NCBI RefSeq assembly: GCF_000633515.1
Contig: NZ_AYMP01000010.1
Span: 186,001 to 250,000 of the forward strand
Direction of reading: 5' to 3'
Length of the DNA: 64,000 bases
DNA from: Morganella morganii H1r
GTDB lineage: Bacteria > Pseudomonadota > Gammaproteobacteria > Enterobacterales > Enterobacteriaceae
Shown: positions 7,544 through 16,623 of the stretch, piece after piece
Position numbering within the stretch: the stretch's first letter is position 1
How the letters are laid out: each line of letters starts with the position of its first letter
Notes under the pieces: generated by a model
What the model was told of the DNA's origin: nothing
Databases searched by the model: none
Seen by the model: the letters and a program-made list of their open reading frames with translations, nothing else
Made by a program: the position numbers and the translations under genes

Positions 7544-8701
7544 GTGCAAAAAAATACTGATTATGATTTGGAAACCAAACTGATCCACCAGGGTCATTCA
7601 CCGGATCCGGCCACCGGCGCGCTGGCCAGTCCTATCTACCAGACCGCCACATTTGCGGCGCATTCTGTGGAGCATTTCGAAGAACTGTGCCGGACATGGG
7701 GCTATGTCTACAGCCGCGAATGCAACCCGAACCTGACCGAGCTGGAAAGCAAACTGGCGATGCTGGAAGGGGCGGACAGCGCGATTGTCAGCGCATCCGG
7801 CATGGGGGCGATTGCGTCAACCCTGCTGTCACTGGTGAAAACCGGCGATCATATTGTCAGCGCGGACGGGATCTTCTCCCACACCCGCCTGCTGATGACA
7901 GAACTGCTGGCAAAATTCGGCGTGGAAATCACCTTCACTGATGCCACGGTCAGTGACAATATCCGCGCTGCCATGAAACCGGCGACAAAACTCGTGTATG
8001 TGGAAAGCCCGCTTAATCCGTCTCTGGCGCTGGTGGATATCCGCGCGGTGGCGGACATTGCCCATCAGAACAAAAGCCTGCTGATTGTTGACAGCACCTT
8101 CTGTACGCCGATCCTGCAACGCCCGCTGGAGCTGGGTGCGGATTTGGTGGTTCACAGCCTGACCAAGTTTATGAACGGCCACGGTGATACGCTGGGCGGT
8201 GCGGTTATCGGCTCCCGTGAGCTGATCGAGCTGATCAAATGGCCGGGATTATGCTGCTTTACCGGTGCGGCACTGGCACCAAACAATGCCTGGATGATTA
8301 TGCGCGGGATGAAAACCCTCGATATGCGCATGAAAAAACACTGTGAAAACGGTCTGGCACTGGCGGAGTTCCTGACATCACAGAGTGAGATTGAAGAAGT
8401 CCGCTACCCGGCACTGAAAAACCATCCGCATTATGAACTGTGTCAGTCACAGATGAACGGCCTCGGCGGCGGTATTGTCTCTTTCCGTCTGAAAGAGAAC
8501 ATTCACGGCCTGACCCGCGACCAGGTGAGCCGCAAATTTGTCAACTCCCTGAAACTGACCACCATTGCCACCAGCCTGGGCGAAGAGCACACCCTGGTTC
8601 AGATGAACGGCGAAAACCTGATCCGTATTGCTGCCGGACTTGAATCAGCAAAAGACATTATTGCGGATTTCCGCCAGGCCCTGGATGCAGTTCACGGCTG
8701 A
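7544..8701 (+). CDS. divergent trans-sulfuration PLP enzyme (methionine gamma-lyase / cystathionine gamma-synthase family)
   Basis: Cys/Met-metabolism PLP enzyme (385 aa). The family fold is clear from LIHQGHSPDPATGALASPIY, the YSRECNPN phosphate-binding segment, SASGMGAI, the PLP lysine in HSLTKFMNGHGDTLGG (near 206) and the terminal LIRIAAGLES. Two departures stand out. The residue equal to the cofactor-stacking Tyr (IYGCT in methionine gamma-lyase, LYGGT in the MetY encoded at 1868) is Phe (GIFSHT). The ~20-residue loop normally reading HPATTTH or HPASMTH between TLVQ and the last LIR is missing. Substrate is therefore uncertain: a sulfur or seleno amino acid lyase is possible, but so is a new activity. 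GTG start with a TGAGGAG site. It probably forms an operon with the MFS gene 18 bp downstream. Confidence 0.75.
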   Translation: MQKNTDYDLETKLIHQGHSPDPATGALASPIYQTATFAAHSVEHFEELCRTWGYVYSRECNPNLTELESKLAMLEGADSAIVSASGMGAIASTLLSLVKTGDHIVSADGIFSHTRLLMTELLAKFGVEITFTDATVSDNIRAAMKPATKLVYVESPLNPSLALVDIRAVADIAHQNKSLLIVDSTFCTPILQRPLELGADLVVHSLTKFMNGHGDTLGGAVIGSRELIELIKWPGLCCFTGAALAPNNAWMIMRGMKTLDMRMKKHCENGLALAEFLTSQSEIEEVRYPALKNHPHYELCQSQMNGLGGGIVSFRLKENIHGLTRDQVSRKFVNSLKLTTIATSLGEEHTLVQMNGENLIRIAAGLESAKDIIADFRQALDAVHG

Positions 8702-8719
8702 TAAAAAGAGATAATAATT

Positions 8720-10003
8720 ATGGCAAATCACATGGCAAATCAATCCCGCGTCAGACGGATGCTGATTCTGTTTCTGCTGGCATTCGGTACCACCGCAATG
8801 TACAGCCTGCCTTACCTGAAGTCCTCGTTTTATGATCCGATGCAGCAGGCGCTGGGACTGACACACATTGAGATCGGTAACCTGCTCAGTCTGTATGGTT
8901 TGATCGGTATGTTTTCCTACTTTTTCGGCGGCTGGTTTGCGGATCGTTTTTCACTGCGCAACCTGATCACTTTCTCGCTGATCGCCTCCGGGTCACTGGG
9001 ATTCTGGTTTGCGACCTTCCCATCGTATAACACGATCCTGCTGATCCACATTCTGTGGGGTGTCACAACGATCCTGACATTCTTCGCCGCATCGATCAAA
9101 GTGGTGCGGATGCAGGGAACGGAAAAAGAGCAGGGGCGGATCTTCGGGTTTTATGAAGGATTATCCGGTGTATCCGGCACGCTGATTTCGTTCACCGGAC
9201 TCTATTTCTTCGGCAAATTCGCCGAGGCGGCCATCGGCTTCCGTTATGTGGTCTGGCTTTACTCCGGGGCTTCCGTGATCTGCGGCGTGCTGCTGTTCTT
9301 CCTGATCGCGCACCGCAGCAGTACCGCTGACAGCGGCGAACCGGAAGAAAAAACCACGTTCCGTTCGCTGATGAGTGTGGTGACGATGCCGAAAGCGTGG
9401 CTGATCGGGCTGATTATTTTCTCCACCTATGTTGTGTTCTCCAGCCTGACATATCTCAGCCCGTATCTGTCACAGGTGTATGTGGTACCGATTACCCTGG
9501 TGACGGCGCTGTCGATTATCCGCACCTATGTGATCAAAATGGTGGCCTCTCCGGTGGCGGGGATCGTGACGGATAAAGTCGGATCATCTATCAGCGTGAT
9601 GTTTGCCGGCTTTATTATTATGGCGGTGAACTGTGCTCTGTTCCTCGTGATCCCGAAAGGTAATGCCTTTATGTGGTTTGCGGTGGTGAATATGGTAGTG
9701 CTGAGTGCGTTACTGTTTGCCTTCCGCGGTATCTATTTTGCCTCTGTCGCGGAATCGAAAATCCCGATGAAAACCACCGGTGCGGTGGTGGGTTTTGCCT
9801 CTTTTATCGGCTTTTCCCCGGATGCGTTCTATTATTCCGTGGCCGGCTACTGGCTGGATAAATACGGTGAAACCGGCTACAGCTATATCTTTATGCTCTC
9901 GGTCGCCTGTGCGCTGCTGGGTGTGGTGGCAACCTTCCTGCTGCGTCAGATCAACCGCCGGGAAGCGGCGGGCGGCGGAATGACACTCTCCCCGTCAGTC
10001 TGA
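8720..10003 (+). CDS. MFS transporter
   Basis: Major facilitator protein (427 aa) with about 12 membrane helices and a cytoplasmic central loop (AHRSSTADSGEPEEKTTF, around residues 197-214). The helix 2-3 loop reads GGWFADRFSLR, a version of the MFS GxxxDRxxRR motif. It sits 18 bp after the PLP enzyme and ends at a strong terminator, so the two form a two-gene operon under the MerR-type promoter. It probably imports the enzyme's substrate or exports its product; the ligand cannot be read from the sequence. The first ATG (8720) and the second Met (residue 5) are both usable starts. Confidence 0.82.
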   Translation: MANHMANQSRVRRMLILFLLAFGTTAMYSLPYLKSSFYDPMQQALGLTHIEIGNLLSLYGLIGMFSYFFGGWFADRFSLRNLITFSLIASGSLGFWFATFPSYNTILLIHILWGVTTILTFFAASIKVVRMQGTEKEQGRIFGFYEGLSGVSGTLISFTGLYFFGKFAEAAIGFRYVVWLYSGASVICGVLLFFLIAHRSSTADSGEPEEKTTFRSLMSVVTMPKAWLIGLIIFSTYVVFSSLTYLSPYLSQVYVVPITLVTALSIIRTYVIKMVASPVAGIVTDKVGSSISVMFAGFIIMAVNCALFLVIPKGNAFMWFAVVNMVVLSALLFAFRGIYFASVAESKIPMKTTGAVVGFASFIGFSPDAFYYSVAGYWLDKYGETGYSYIFMLSVACALLGVVATFLLRQINRREAAGGGMTLSPSV

Positions 10004-10011
10004 AAACACAG

Positions 10012-10036
10012 AAAGCCCCCCGGAACGGGGGGCTTT
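10012..10036. terminator. bidirectional terminator between MFS gene and TonB receptor gene
   Basis: AAAGCCCCCC (10012-10021) pairs perfectly with GGGGGGCTTT (10027-10036) around a 5-nt loop. It lies between two convergent genes and can serve both. Confidence 0.85.
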
Positions 10037-10057
10037 GCACAAAAAGCATCCTGCTGA

Positions 10058-11986
10058 TTAATAGCGGTATTCCACGCCCAGCCAGAAGTTACGGCCTTCT
10101 TCCATATAGCCGTTGGTGTACTCGTAGGATTTATCAAACAGGTTATTGACGGAGGCATTGGCGGAAATGCCGTAACCGAAGTCGTAATCAAAACGCAGAT
10201 CTGTTAACGCATAACCGGCTACTTTCTCATTACTGTCATTGTACTGATAGCTCCAGGCACGGAACTCTTCGGACAGGGTGATCGTCAGCGGCTCGATCGG
10301 TGTGACTTTTACCCAGGCATACATTTTATGCTTCGGCAGTCCTTCCGCATGATCAACATCTTTCGGATCACTGTGGATGTAGCTGTAGTTGATCCCGGTT
10401 TTCAGCCAGTCACTGACTTCGCCTTTCACGCCCAGATCCAGCCCGGTGTAATCCACACGGCCGCTGTTCTGGTTCTGGAAGTAGCGGTCACCGTTTTTAA
10501 TCACGGTGTGTGCGAGGATCGCATCATCCACGCGGTTGTGATAGATGCTGGCCTGGTAGCCCCATTTATCAGTGATATTCCCTTCATAGGTTAAATCGAA
10601 GGTCAGTGCGCGTTCGGCTTTCAGGTTCGGGTTAATGATACCCAGCGAACCGTCTTTTGGTTTTTCAGTGGTATAGCGCTCTTTCTGTGTCGGGAAGCGA
10701 CTGCGGTCAGACACGGAGAACCGCACGTTATCCTGGTTGGCGAAGGTGTATTTTGACATCACTTCCCAGTTAAAGGCGTGCTGATCATTATCATCCGCGC
10801 CTTTATCCGCCTGGCGGCTTTCGCGCCAGTCATAACCGATGGCACCGATAAAATCGAGATCAGACGTGGCCGCCCACTGGTATTCGGTGGCGACAGAATA
10901 AGTGCGATCTTTGTAACGCAGAATATCCCCGTTACGCTGTTTCTGTGCGCGGTGAACGTCATCTTTCCAGTGTGCGGAGAATGACAGCAGATCGCTTTCG
11001 CGCATATCGATCCCTAACTGGAGAGAGGCACCGTTGCTGAAATCATCGTAATAGCTGTAATCGTACCCTTTGCCGTCTTTTTTATACATCAGCAGGGTGT
11101 TTTCAAACTTGTCATGGAACAGACGCCCCTGGAGATTTACGCCGTCTGTCAGCTGAGTGGTACTGTTGAAATAGTAGCTCTCTTTGTTGTAATCCGGCCA
11201 TTCCCACCAGCTGTATTTGCCTTTGCCCGGCACCGCAGACGGCGAGCTGTCTTTGCTGCCGTCCTGCTTCAGATAGGTAAAGACATACTGGTCGGTTTCA
11301 CGCGGGGTCCAGCCCACTTTTACCATGCCGCGTTTATCATCGGATGAGGAGTGCGCACGGCGGCCGTTGCTGCCCGCCAGGGTATTGTCATCATCGGAGC
11401 CCGGCAGGCCGAGGAAACGCTGTTTGTACTGGCTGCCGCTGACCTGGATAAACCCGAGATCGTTGCGTGCGCCGACACGGGCGCTGGTGTTATAGGCATT
11501 ATCCGCGCCGCGTGCGAAGCCCTGGCTGAATGCCACATTGGCCTCAAATGGTTTTTTCGGGGTGGCGGTGGTGAGGTTGATTGCACCGCCCATCAGGTTC
11601 GGGCCCTGTAACAGTGAGGTATAACCTTTGCTCACCTCAATGCTTTCCAGCTCGCTGGTCATAAAACGGCCGAGGTCAAGGTTGCCGTCATACGGGACAT
11701 ACGTCGGGATGCCGTCGAAGAATACCGGCACCTGGCGGCTGTCAAAACCACGGACTTTTACCGTCAGCTCATTGCGGTTGCCGGATTTTTCGAGAACCAC
11801 CCCCGGCATAGTGCTGATCGCTGTCGCCGCGTTGGTTTTGTTCAGCGACTGCATCTGCGGCTGTGTGATGACATCCGGATTAGAGGCCACCGGGCTGCCC
11901 CAGACTGTCAGAATATCTGTGCTTTCTGCCTGTACCGCAGGCGCGGTTGCCAGCAGAATAGCTGAGCAGAGTAGAGTTCGTTTCAT
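10058..11986 (-). CDS. TonB-dependent outer membrane receptor, ModE-box preceded (putative molybdate/metallophore receptor)
   Basis: Outer-membrane beta-barrel receptor (642 aa from the chosen start). The signal peptide is residues 1-20 (ending VQA), followed by a TonB-box-like ESTDILTVWG. The plug domain (~25-150) contains TAISTMPGVVLEKSGN and SIEVSKGYTSLLQGPNLMGG, and the barrel ends in the terminal aromatic EYRY. An in-frame start 51 nt upstream is possible, but the ATG at 11986 has an AGGAAA site and begins the signal peptide. A ModE-like box (12005-12028) lies just upstream, and the gene follows modD and an ABC importer on the same strand. Cargo is therefore inferred to be molybdate, tungstate or a chelate of them rather than ferric siderophore; no Fur box was seen. 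Confidence 0.85.
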   Translation of the reverse strand: MKRTLLCSAILLATAPAVQAESTDILTVWGSPVASNPDVITQPQMQSLNKTNAATAISTMPGVVLEKSGNRNELTVKVRGFDSRQVPVFFDGIPTYVPYDGNLDLGRFMTSELESIEVSKGYTSLLQGPNLMGGAINLTTATPKKPFEANVAFSQGFARGADNAYNTSARVGARNDLGFIQVSGSQYKQRFLGLPGSDDDNTLAGSNGRRAHSSSDDKRGMVKVGWTPRETDQYVFTYLKQDGSKDSSPSAVPGKGKYSWWEWPDYNKESYYFNSTTQLTDGVNLQGRLFHDKFENTLLMYKKDGKGYDYSYYDDFSNGASLQLGIDMRESDLLSFSAHWKDDVHRAQKQRNGDILRYKDRTYSVATEYQWAATSDLDFIGAIGYDWRESRQADKGADDNDQHAFNWEVMSKYTFANQDNVRFSVSDRSRFPTQKERYTTEKPKDGSLGIINPNLKAERALTFDLTYEGNITDKWGYQASIYHNRVDDAILAHTVIKNGDRYFQNQNSGRVDYTGLDLGVKGEVSDWLKTGINYSYIHSDPKDVDHAEGLPKHKMYAWVKVTPIEPLTITLSEEFRAWSYQYNDSNEKVAGYALTDLRFDYDFGYGISANASVNNLFDKSYEYTNGYMEEGRNFWLGVEYRY

Positions 11987-12004
11987 TGTTATTTTTCCTG
12001 TTAC

Positions 12005-12028
12005 CGATATGTATTTATTTATATAACG
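12005..12028. promoter_or_regulatory. ModE-like operator before the TonB receptor gene
   Basis: The half-sites CGATATGTA (12005-12013) and TATATAACG (12020-12028) are separated by 6 bp. This fits the ModE palindrome (CGNTATATA-N6-TATATAACG) with about two mismatches, both in the left half. It is 19 bp upstream of the receptor start codon. A second such box lies before the ABC operon (16624-16647). ModE-molybdate normally represses molybdate uptake genes. Confidence 0.75.
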
Positions 12029-12114
12029 ACTTGCCAAACAAAAGGATAAAACGGCCGGTTCAGTGACCTGACCGGTTTATCCCTTAACTCACTATAAGGT
12101 TGTGCGGTTTTACG

Positions 12115-12960
12115 TCAGCGCGGATATAACCGGACTTTAATGTCCGCAGGGGACGCATAATACGGCGCAGACGTGACAAACAACTTCACGCCGGTATCCG
12201 CATACTGCCCGATGGTTTCCGTATTCAGCCCGCCTGCAACCGACAGTGTGCAGCCCGGAGCGAGCACTGCGGCATCTTTGACGAGACGGCGGATATCATC
12301 AGGACTGAATTTATCCAGCTGCAGCACATCCGGGCGGCCTTTCAGCGCCTGATACGCCTCATCCGGATTATCCGCCTCGGCAATAATGGTCTTTTCCGGC
12401 GCTTCACGGCGCAGTGCCGCAATCGCCGCACACCAGTTTTCCGGCTCTGCCAGGAAACGGCGGTGATTGGCAAACAGCAGGATAGTTTCCGCACAGCCCT
12501 GACGGTGGATGATGCCTTTTCCGGCCAGCACGGCAGCGGTTGCCGGCAGCTTGGTGCCGGGGATATTTTTACGGGTGCAGGCCAGCTGTGCGTCCGGCTG
12601 ATACTGACGAAGGGTATCCACCATGCAGCGGGTCATCTGTGTCACGCCGCTGCTCCACTCAATCACATTCTGGACAATTTTCCAGCCCTGATGCAGCGCT
12701 TCCGCGCGACCGGTGGCGGTCAGAAGCAGAGCACCGGCTTCTGTATGATCGCCGTCGTTCGCGTGTAATTGTGTCTGTAAGCCGAGTTTTTCCAGTAATT
12801 TCTGACCCAATGTCAGCCCGCTGACATAACCGGCCTGTTTGCGGGAAAAGTGCATTTCCCCGCTCTGTGCGCCGATGCCGAGTGCGCGGGTGGTGAGATC
12901 GCCGTAATGAATGTCCTCCAGCAGGAGGCTGTCCAGAAAGGCATCACTGTAGTAGATCAC
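12115..12960 (-). CDS. modD: ModD, molybdenum-transport-associated QPRTase-like protein
   Basis: 281-aa protein of the nicotinate-nucleotide pyrophosphorylase (QPRTase) fold in its ModD branch. Family features are EDIHYGDLTTRALGIG near the N-terminus, RKNIPGTKLPATAAVLAGKG in the middle, where NadC-like enzymes carry their active-site Arg and Lys, and the C-terminal LSVAGGLNTETIGQYADTGV phosphate-binding region. ModD genes are known from molybdate transport operons, but their biochemical role is unclear. The start overlaps the upstream methyltransferase stop by 4 bp (ATGA), so it is translationally coupled in the ABC operon. Its presence is the strongest protein-level sign that this operon concerns molybdenum or tungsten. 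Confidence 0.83.
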   Translation of the reverse strand: MIYYSDAFLDSLLLEDIHYGDLTTRALGIGAQSGEMHFSRKQAGYVSGLTLGQKLLEKLGLQTQLHANDGDHTEAGALLLTATGRAEALHQGWKIVQNVIEWSSGVTQMTRCMVDTLRQYQPDAQLACTRKNIPGTKLPATAAVLAGKGIIHRQGCAETILLFANHRRFLAEPENWCAAIAALRREAPEKTIIAEADNPDEAYQALKGRPDVLQLDKFSPDDIRRLVKDAAVLAPGCTLSVAGGLNTETIGQYADTGVKLFVTSAPYYASPADIKVRLYPR

Positions 12961-13796
12961 TTCCGGCCTCCCGGCAGCAGCAGGGCAGATTCCGGTACCA
13001 CACTCCAGGAAACCATGGCCCAGTCGCGGGTGGCGGGTACCACCGGCAGGCCGTCAGCCGCCTGCTGGTCGTAATAGCGGCGCAGCAGCGTCATTTCATG
13101 GTCATCAAGTTGTCCCAGAGACCAGACCACCCCTTCGGCAAATTGCTCAAAGGTCATATTGTCGCGGCTCTGGCAGTTCGGGCTGCGGATAAATTCCACA
13201 TCGGGATGAATACCGAGCTGGTTGAGGATATTCACCGCGTAAATATAAGTCGGCAGCGTGACCGGCGTGCGCCCGATGGCGCGGATCACGCGGATATCGA
13301 CAAATGTCGGGCTGACAGTGTGGGTGGTGTAAACCCGCAGCCGCGCATGGCGGTTCAGTTTCAGCAGCGCGGCCTGTAAATCCATCACCAGCGTGGAGCG
13401 GGAGGCCACGGCGATATCGCACGGCGGCAGGGCTGACCAGTCATCTTCCCAGGCGCAGTGGCGGAAAGTGACGTGTGAGCACCCCTGAGTCTCTGCCCGC
13501 TGACGGGCGACTTTCAGCATTCCTTCGCTGTAATCAATACCGGTGACCTGCTCAAAGCTGTCCGCCAGCTGTAACGCGACAGAGCCCGGCCCGCAGCCGA
13601 CATCCAGCAGGGTTTTCGCGCCGGTGGTATCAACAATTTCTTTAAAGCGGATCAGGTACGGATCGGCGGGGTTCGCACAATTTTGTGCCATTTTCTCCGC
13701 ACGTTTATCCCAGTGTTCCGGATCTTTACGGGTGCGTTCGGCCTGTGCGAGATGGTCGCGGTAGAGTTGTGCGAAATCGATATCATCAATAGTCAT
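12957..13796 (-). CDS. class I SAM-dependent methyltransferase in the ABC/modD operon
   Basis: Rossmann-fold methyltransferase (279 aa from ATG 13796; an ATG 6 nt earlier is also in frame). SAM-binding motif I is LLDVGCGPGSVALQLA around residues 63-78, followed by VTGIDYSEGML. The chosen start overlaps the ATPase stop as ATGA, indicating tight coupling. The substrate is unknown. Because it sits between an importer and ModD it may modify an imported metal chelator or a cofactor precursor, but this is inference. The C-terminal half has no second recognisable domain. Confidence 0.75.
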   Translation of the reverse strand: MTIDDIDFAQLYRDHLAQAERTRKDPEHWDKRAEKMAQNCANPADPYLIRFKEIVDTTGAKTLLDVGCGPGSVALQLADSFEQVTGIDYSEGMLKVARQRAETQGCSHVTFRHCAWEDDWSALPPCDIAVASRSTLVMDLQAALLKLNRHARLRVYTTHTVSPTFVDIRVIRAIGRTPVTLPTYIYAVNILNQLGIHPDVEFIRSPNCQSRDNMTFEQFAEGVVWSLGQLDDHEMTLLRRYYDQQAADGLPVVPATRDWAMVSWSVVPESALLLPGGRK

Positions 13797-14566
13797 GAGC
13801 ATCCCTTATAAGCTGGCTGCGCGAAGTGGGCAGCAATATGTTCTGGTGTCACATGATAGAGTGCCGCCAGGGTTTCCGGTGTGAGCAGCGCAGCAGGTTT
13901 ATCCTGGCAGGCGGGGGCGTCTTTGCTGAGCATTACGATACTGTCCGCCACGGCGGCCGCATGCTGCGGGTGGTGGGTGGACATCAGCACGGTGATCCCT
14001 CTCTCACGTAATTGTTCTATTTTATTCAGTAATTTTATCTGATTGCCGAAATCGAGGCTGGCCGCCGGTTCATCCATAATCAGCAGTCTCGGCTGTTGTA
14101 CCAGGGCGCGGGCAATCAGTACCAGCTGTTTTTCCCCGCCGCTCAGGCAGGAATAGGCGCGTTGTGCCAGATGGGCGATCCCCAGGTGGGCCAGTTCCTG
14201 CTCTGCCATCTGCCGTTCGGCGCGTCCCGGGGCGGCAAACAGGGAGAGGTGGGCACTGCGTCCGAGAGCCACCATATCCGCCACCCGGAAAGAAAACGGC
14301 ATGTTGTGCGCCTGCGGCACATAGGCAACGCGGCGGGCGAGTGCGGCGGCGCTCCATTCACGCAGCGGTGTGTTATCAATGCGGATTTCCCCGGCTTTCG
14401 GCGGCAGCAGGCCGAGCAGGGTTTTCATCAGTGTGGTTTTACCGCAGCCGTTGGCACCGAGCAGACAGATAATTTCTCCCTGATGTAATTGCAGATTTAT
14501 GTCAGTGAGTATTAACTTCTCTCCGTAGCCGACCGCCAGGCCGCAGGTGGTCAGGACATCGCTCAT
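13793..14566 (-). CDS. FecE-type ABC transporter ATP-binding protein
   Basis: Cytoplasmic ATPase (257 aa) of a metal-chelate type (FecBCD/BtuCD class) importer. Walker A GANGCGKTT is near residue 36, the signature LSGGEKQLV near 141, Walker B LLIMDEPAASLD near 161, and the switch His in STHHPQHA near 196. It overlaps both neighbours by 4 bp, so it is translated together with the permease upstream and the methyltransferase downstream. With the permease and binding protein it forms a complete importer, inferred from the ModE-like box and ModD to move molybdate or tungstate as MolBCA systems do. Confidence 0.88.
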   Translation of the reverse strand: MSDVLTTCGLAVGYGEKLILTDINLQLHQGEIICLLGANGCGKTTLMKTLLGLLPPKAGEIRIDNTPLREWSAAALARRVAYVPQAHNMPFSFRVADMVALGRSAHLSLFAAPGRAERQMAEQELAHLGIAHLAQRAYSCLSGGEKQLVLIARALVQQPRLLIMDEPAASLDFGNQIKLLNKIEQLRERGITVLMSTHHPQHAAAVADSIVMLSKDAPACQDKPAALLTPETLAALYHVTPEHIAAHFAQPAYKGCS

Positions 14567-15576
14567 CCGTTCCTCCGGGTCTGCAACAGCAGAAAAATAA
14601 AGAAAGGTGCGCCGACCGCAGAGGTCAGAATGCCGAGCGGCAGTTCAATCGGGGCAATGGTGCGTGCCAGCGTGTCTGTCAGCAGCAGCATGATGGCACC
14701 GATCAGCAGTGATACCGGCAGCTGGTGGCTGAAGTTGGCACCCACTAACAAACGGGTGATATGCGGGACAATCAGTCCGAGCCAGCCGATAATCCCCGCG
14801 ACGGAGACCGCACTGGCGGTGATCAGGGTGGCTGAGGCAATAAAAATCAGCCGCGTCACGGTGACATTCAGCCCGAGTGCGCGGGCTTCCTCATCACTCA
14901 GACTGAGCAGGTTCATGCGCCAGCGCAGCAGCAGCAACGGCACCATCCCGGCGAAAATCAGCGGGGCGGTGGTTTTAATATCATCCGGTGAAATCGCGGA
15001 CAGACCGCCGAGCAGCCAGAAGGTCATGGCAGGCAGCTGGGTATAGGGATCGGCCAGTATTTTCATCAGGGAAATGGCAGAGCCGCACAGGGCGCTGACG
15101 GCGATCCCGACCAGCACCAGTGACAGTACCGGATCATGCTGACGCGCCAGCCGGGCGACAGAATAGACGAGGGCAACCACACACAGCCCGCCGGTAAAGG
15201 CGAACAGCTGGATAGTAAGCATTGACTGACCGGCAAAAATCCCGAGGATCGCACCAACCCCCGCGCCGGCGGAAACGCCCAAAATATCCGGTGAAACCAG
15301 CGGGTTACGGAACATACCCTGATATGCTGCCCCGGCGATAGCCAGCCCGCCGCCGATGATCAGCGCGGCGGCAATGCGCGGCAGGCGGATTTGCCAGAAA
15401 ACCGTCATATCGCGGCTCAGCGCCGGATCGTCCGCACCGCTGTTGCCGGTAATTTTCGCTGTCACCACGTCCCACAGTTGCTGCGGAGTTAGTGAGAACT
15501 TACCAACATTCAGGGCAATACCGGTGACCAGTACCAGCAGCACCAGCAGTAACAGGGTTTTGGCGGAAGTGGTCAT
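14563..15576 (-). CDS. FecCD-family ABC transporter permease
   Basis: Inner-membrane permease (337 aa) with about 10 hydrophobic helices, of the FecCD/BtuC family that usually transports iron chelates, cobalamin or, in the MolB branch, molybdate. Typical segments are QLRLPR-like FWQIRLPRIAAALIIGGGLA and NPLVSPDILGVSAGAGVGA near residues 92-110, and GLIVPHITRLLVGANFSHQL near 255-275. The start overlaps the binding-protein stop (ATGA). A single permease gene probably works as a homodimer. Confidence 0.88.
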   Translation of the reverse strand: MTTSAKTLLLLVLLVLVTGIALNVGKFSLTPQQLWDVVTAKITGNSGADDPALSRDMTVFWQIRLPRIAAALIIGGGLAIAGAAYQGMFRNPLVSPDILGVSAGAGVGAILGIFAGQSMLTIQLFAFTGGLCVVALVYSVARLARQHDPVLSLVLVGIAVSALCGSAISLMKILADPYTQLPAMTFWLLGGLSAISPDDIKTTAPLIFAGMVPLLLLRWRMNLLSLSDEEARALGLNVTVTRLIFIASATLITASAVSVAGIIGWLGLIVPHITRLLVGANFSHQLPVSLLIGAIMLLLTDTLARTIAPIELPLGILTSAVGAPFFIFLLLQTRRNG

Positions 15577-16604
15577 CGGGCGGATAACAGACTGTTAATC
15601 TGTGCCTCCGGCAGCGGTGAGTGATAAAACAGACTGAAAAACAAACCGGTATCTGCTTTCAGATCGGCACTCTCCGGCTCAAACTGTGCCTGAAGGCGGC
15701 GCAGCCCTAATAACCGGTTCAGTCCCGGCGGGCTGTCGAGCCAGCCGGACGGCAGCCCGGCATAGTAAAAGACCTGCTTATTTTTCACCGCCTCCAGGCT
15801 CTGCCAGACCTCACCCTGCATAATCGCGTCATACGTCACGGCATCCTGGGCGATAATAAAATCCGGGTTCCACTGCAGTAACTGTTCGAAAGAGACTTCC
15901 GCCAGCCCCTGCATATCCGGGACAGCCGCGACATTCTCAAACCCCAGCAATTCCGGTGCTTCGCTGTGAATCGAACCGCGCAGACCGGTTTGCAGGCCTT
16001 TCGCGCCGCGTGCCAGATAAAAACGACGTTTGTGTGTCTGGCGATCAGCAAAAGCGGCAGCATCCTGCAGCCATTTCTCTGCCAGCTGTGCCTGTTGTTC
16101 CGTGCGTTCTGCTTCCCCCAGCAATGCACCGGCCTGACGCAGCAGATCCGGGGTTTGTGTCAGATTACCGGACAACAGAATATAAGGAATACCGGTCTGG
16201 CGGCTGAAACGGGCGGCCTGAGAGCGGTAAGTGTCATCGGTCAGTCCGCTGTCAACAATCACATCCGGTGCCAGTGCCAGCAGGGTTTCCGGAGAGAGGG
16301 TACTGCCGCGTCCGGAGAGGCGTCCGGTGACCGGCAGGGCACGCCAGCGGGGGGCAAAATACGGGTTATTTTTTACCGACAGGGAAGCAAAGCCCGGCAG
16401 CTTTTCCGGGGCGACCGCAAACAGCAGCTGATCAGTCGGCGGGCCGCTGCTGACCACGCGGTGAATGGCTTCCGGCGGCGGAAGCTGACCATAAATAAAG
16501 ACCTGAGAGGCGGTTTCCGGCGCGGCAGCGGCTGACAATGCCGGGAAAGTGAACAGCAGTGCGCAGCAGAAAAGAAATCCGGAACAGAGGCGGTTAAGTG
16601 TCAT
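15573..16604 (-). CDS. periplasmic metal-chelate/oxyanion binding protein (BtuF/FecB/MolA type)
   Basis: Substrate-binding protein (343 aa) with a Sec signal peptide (residues 1-~27, ending LSAAAA) and the two-lobe cluster A-II fold: GRGSTLSPETLLALAPDVIV, then LLGFENVAAVPDMQGLAEVS and LLQWNPDFIIAQD. It is the first gene of the operon running leftward to modD. The region upstream holds a ModE-like box (20 bp from the start codon). The Shine-Dalgarno sequence is weak. FecB-type proteins usually bind iron complexes, but the MolA branch binds molybdate or tungstate; the box and ModD favour the latter. Confidence 0.84.
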   Translation of the reverse strand: MTLNRLCSGFLFCCALLFTFPALSAAAAPETASQVFIYGQLPPPEAIHRVVSSGPPTDQLLFAVAPEKLPGFASLSVKNNPYFAPRWRALPVTGRLSGRGSTLSPETLLALAPDVIVDSGLTDDTYRSQAARFSRQTGIPYILLSGNLTQTPDLLRQAGALLGEAERTEQQAQLAEKWLQDAAAFADRQTHKRRFYLARGAKGLQTGLRGSIHSEAPELLGFENVAAVPDMQGLAEVSFEQLLQWNPDFIIAQDAVTYDAIMQGEVWQSLEAVKNKQVFYYAGLPSGWLDSPPGLNRLLGLRRLQAQFEPESADLKADTGLFFSLFYHSPLPEAQINSLLSAR

Positions 16605-16623
16605 CGTGATCAGTCGTCATTAT

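Noticed and set aside
11987-12114. Fur regulation of the TonB receptor
   Set aside because: No convincing Fur box; the symmetric site present fits ModE half-sites and spacing instead.
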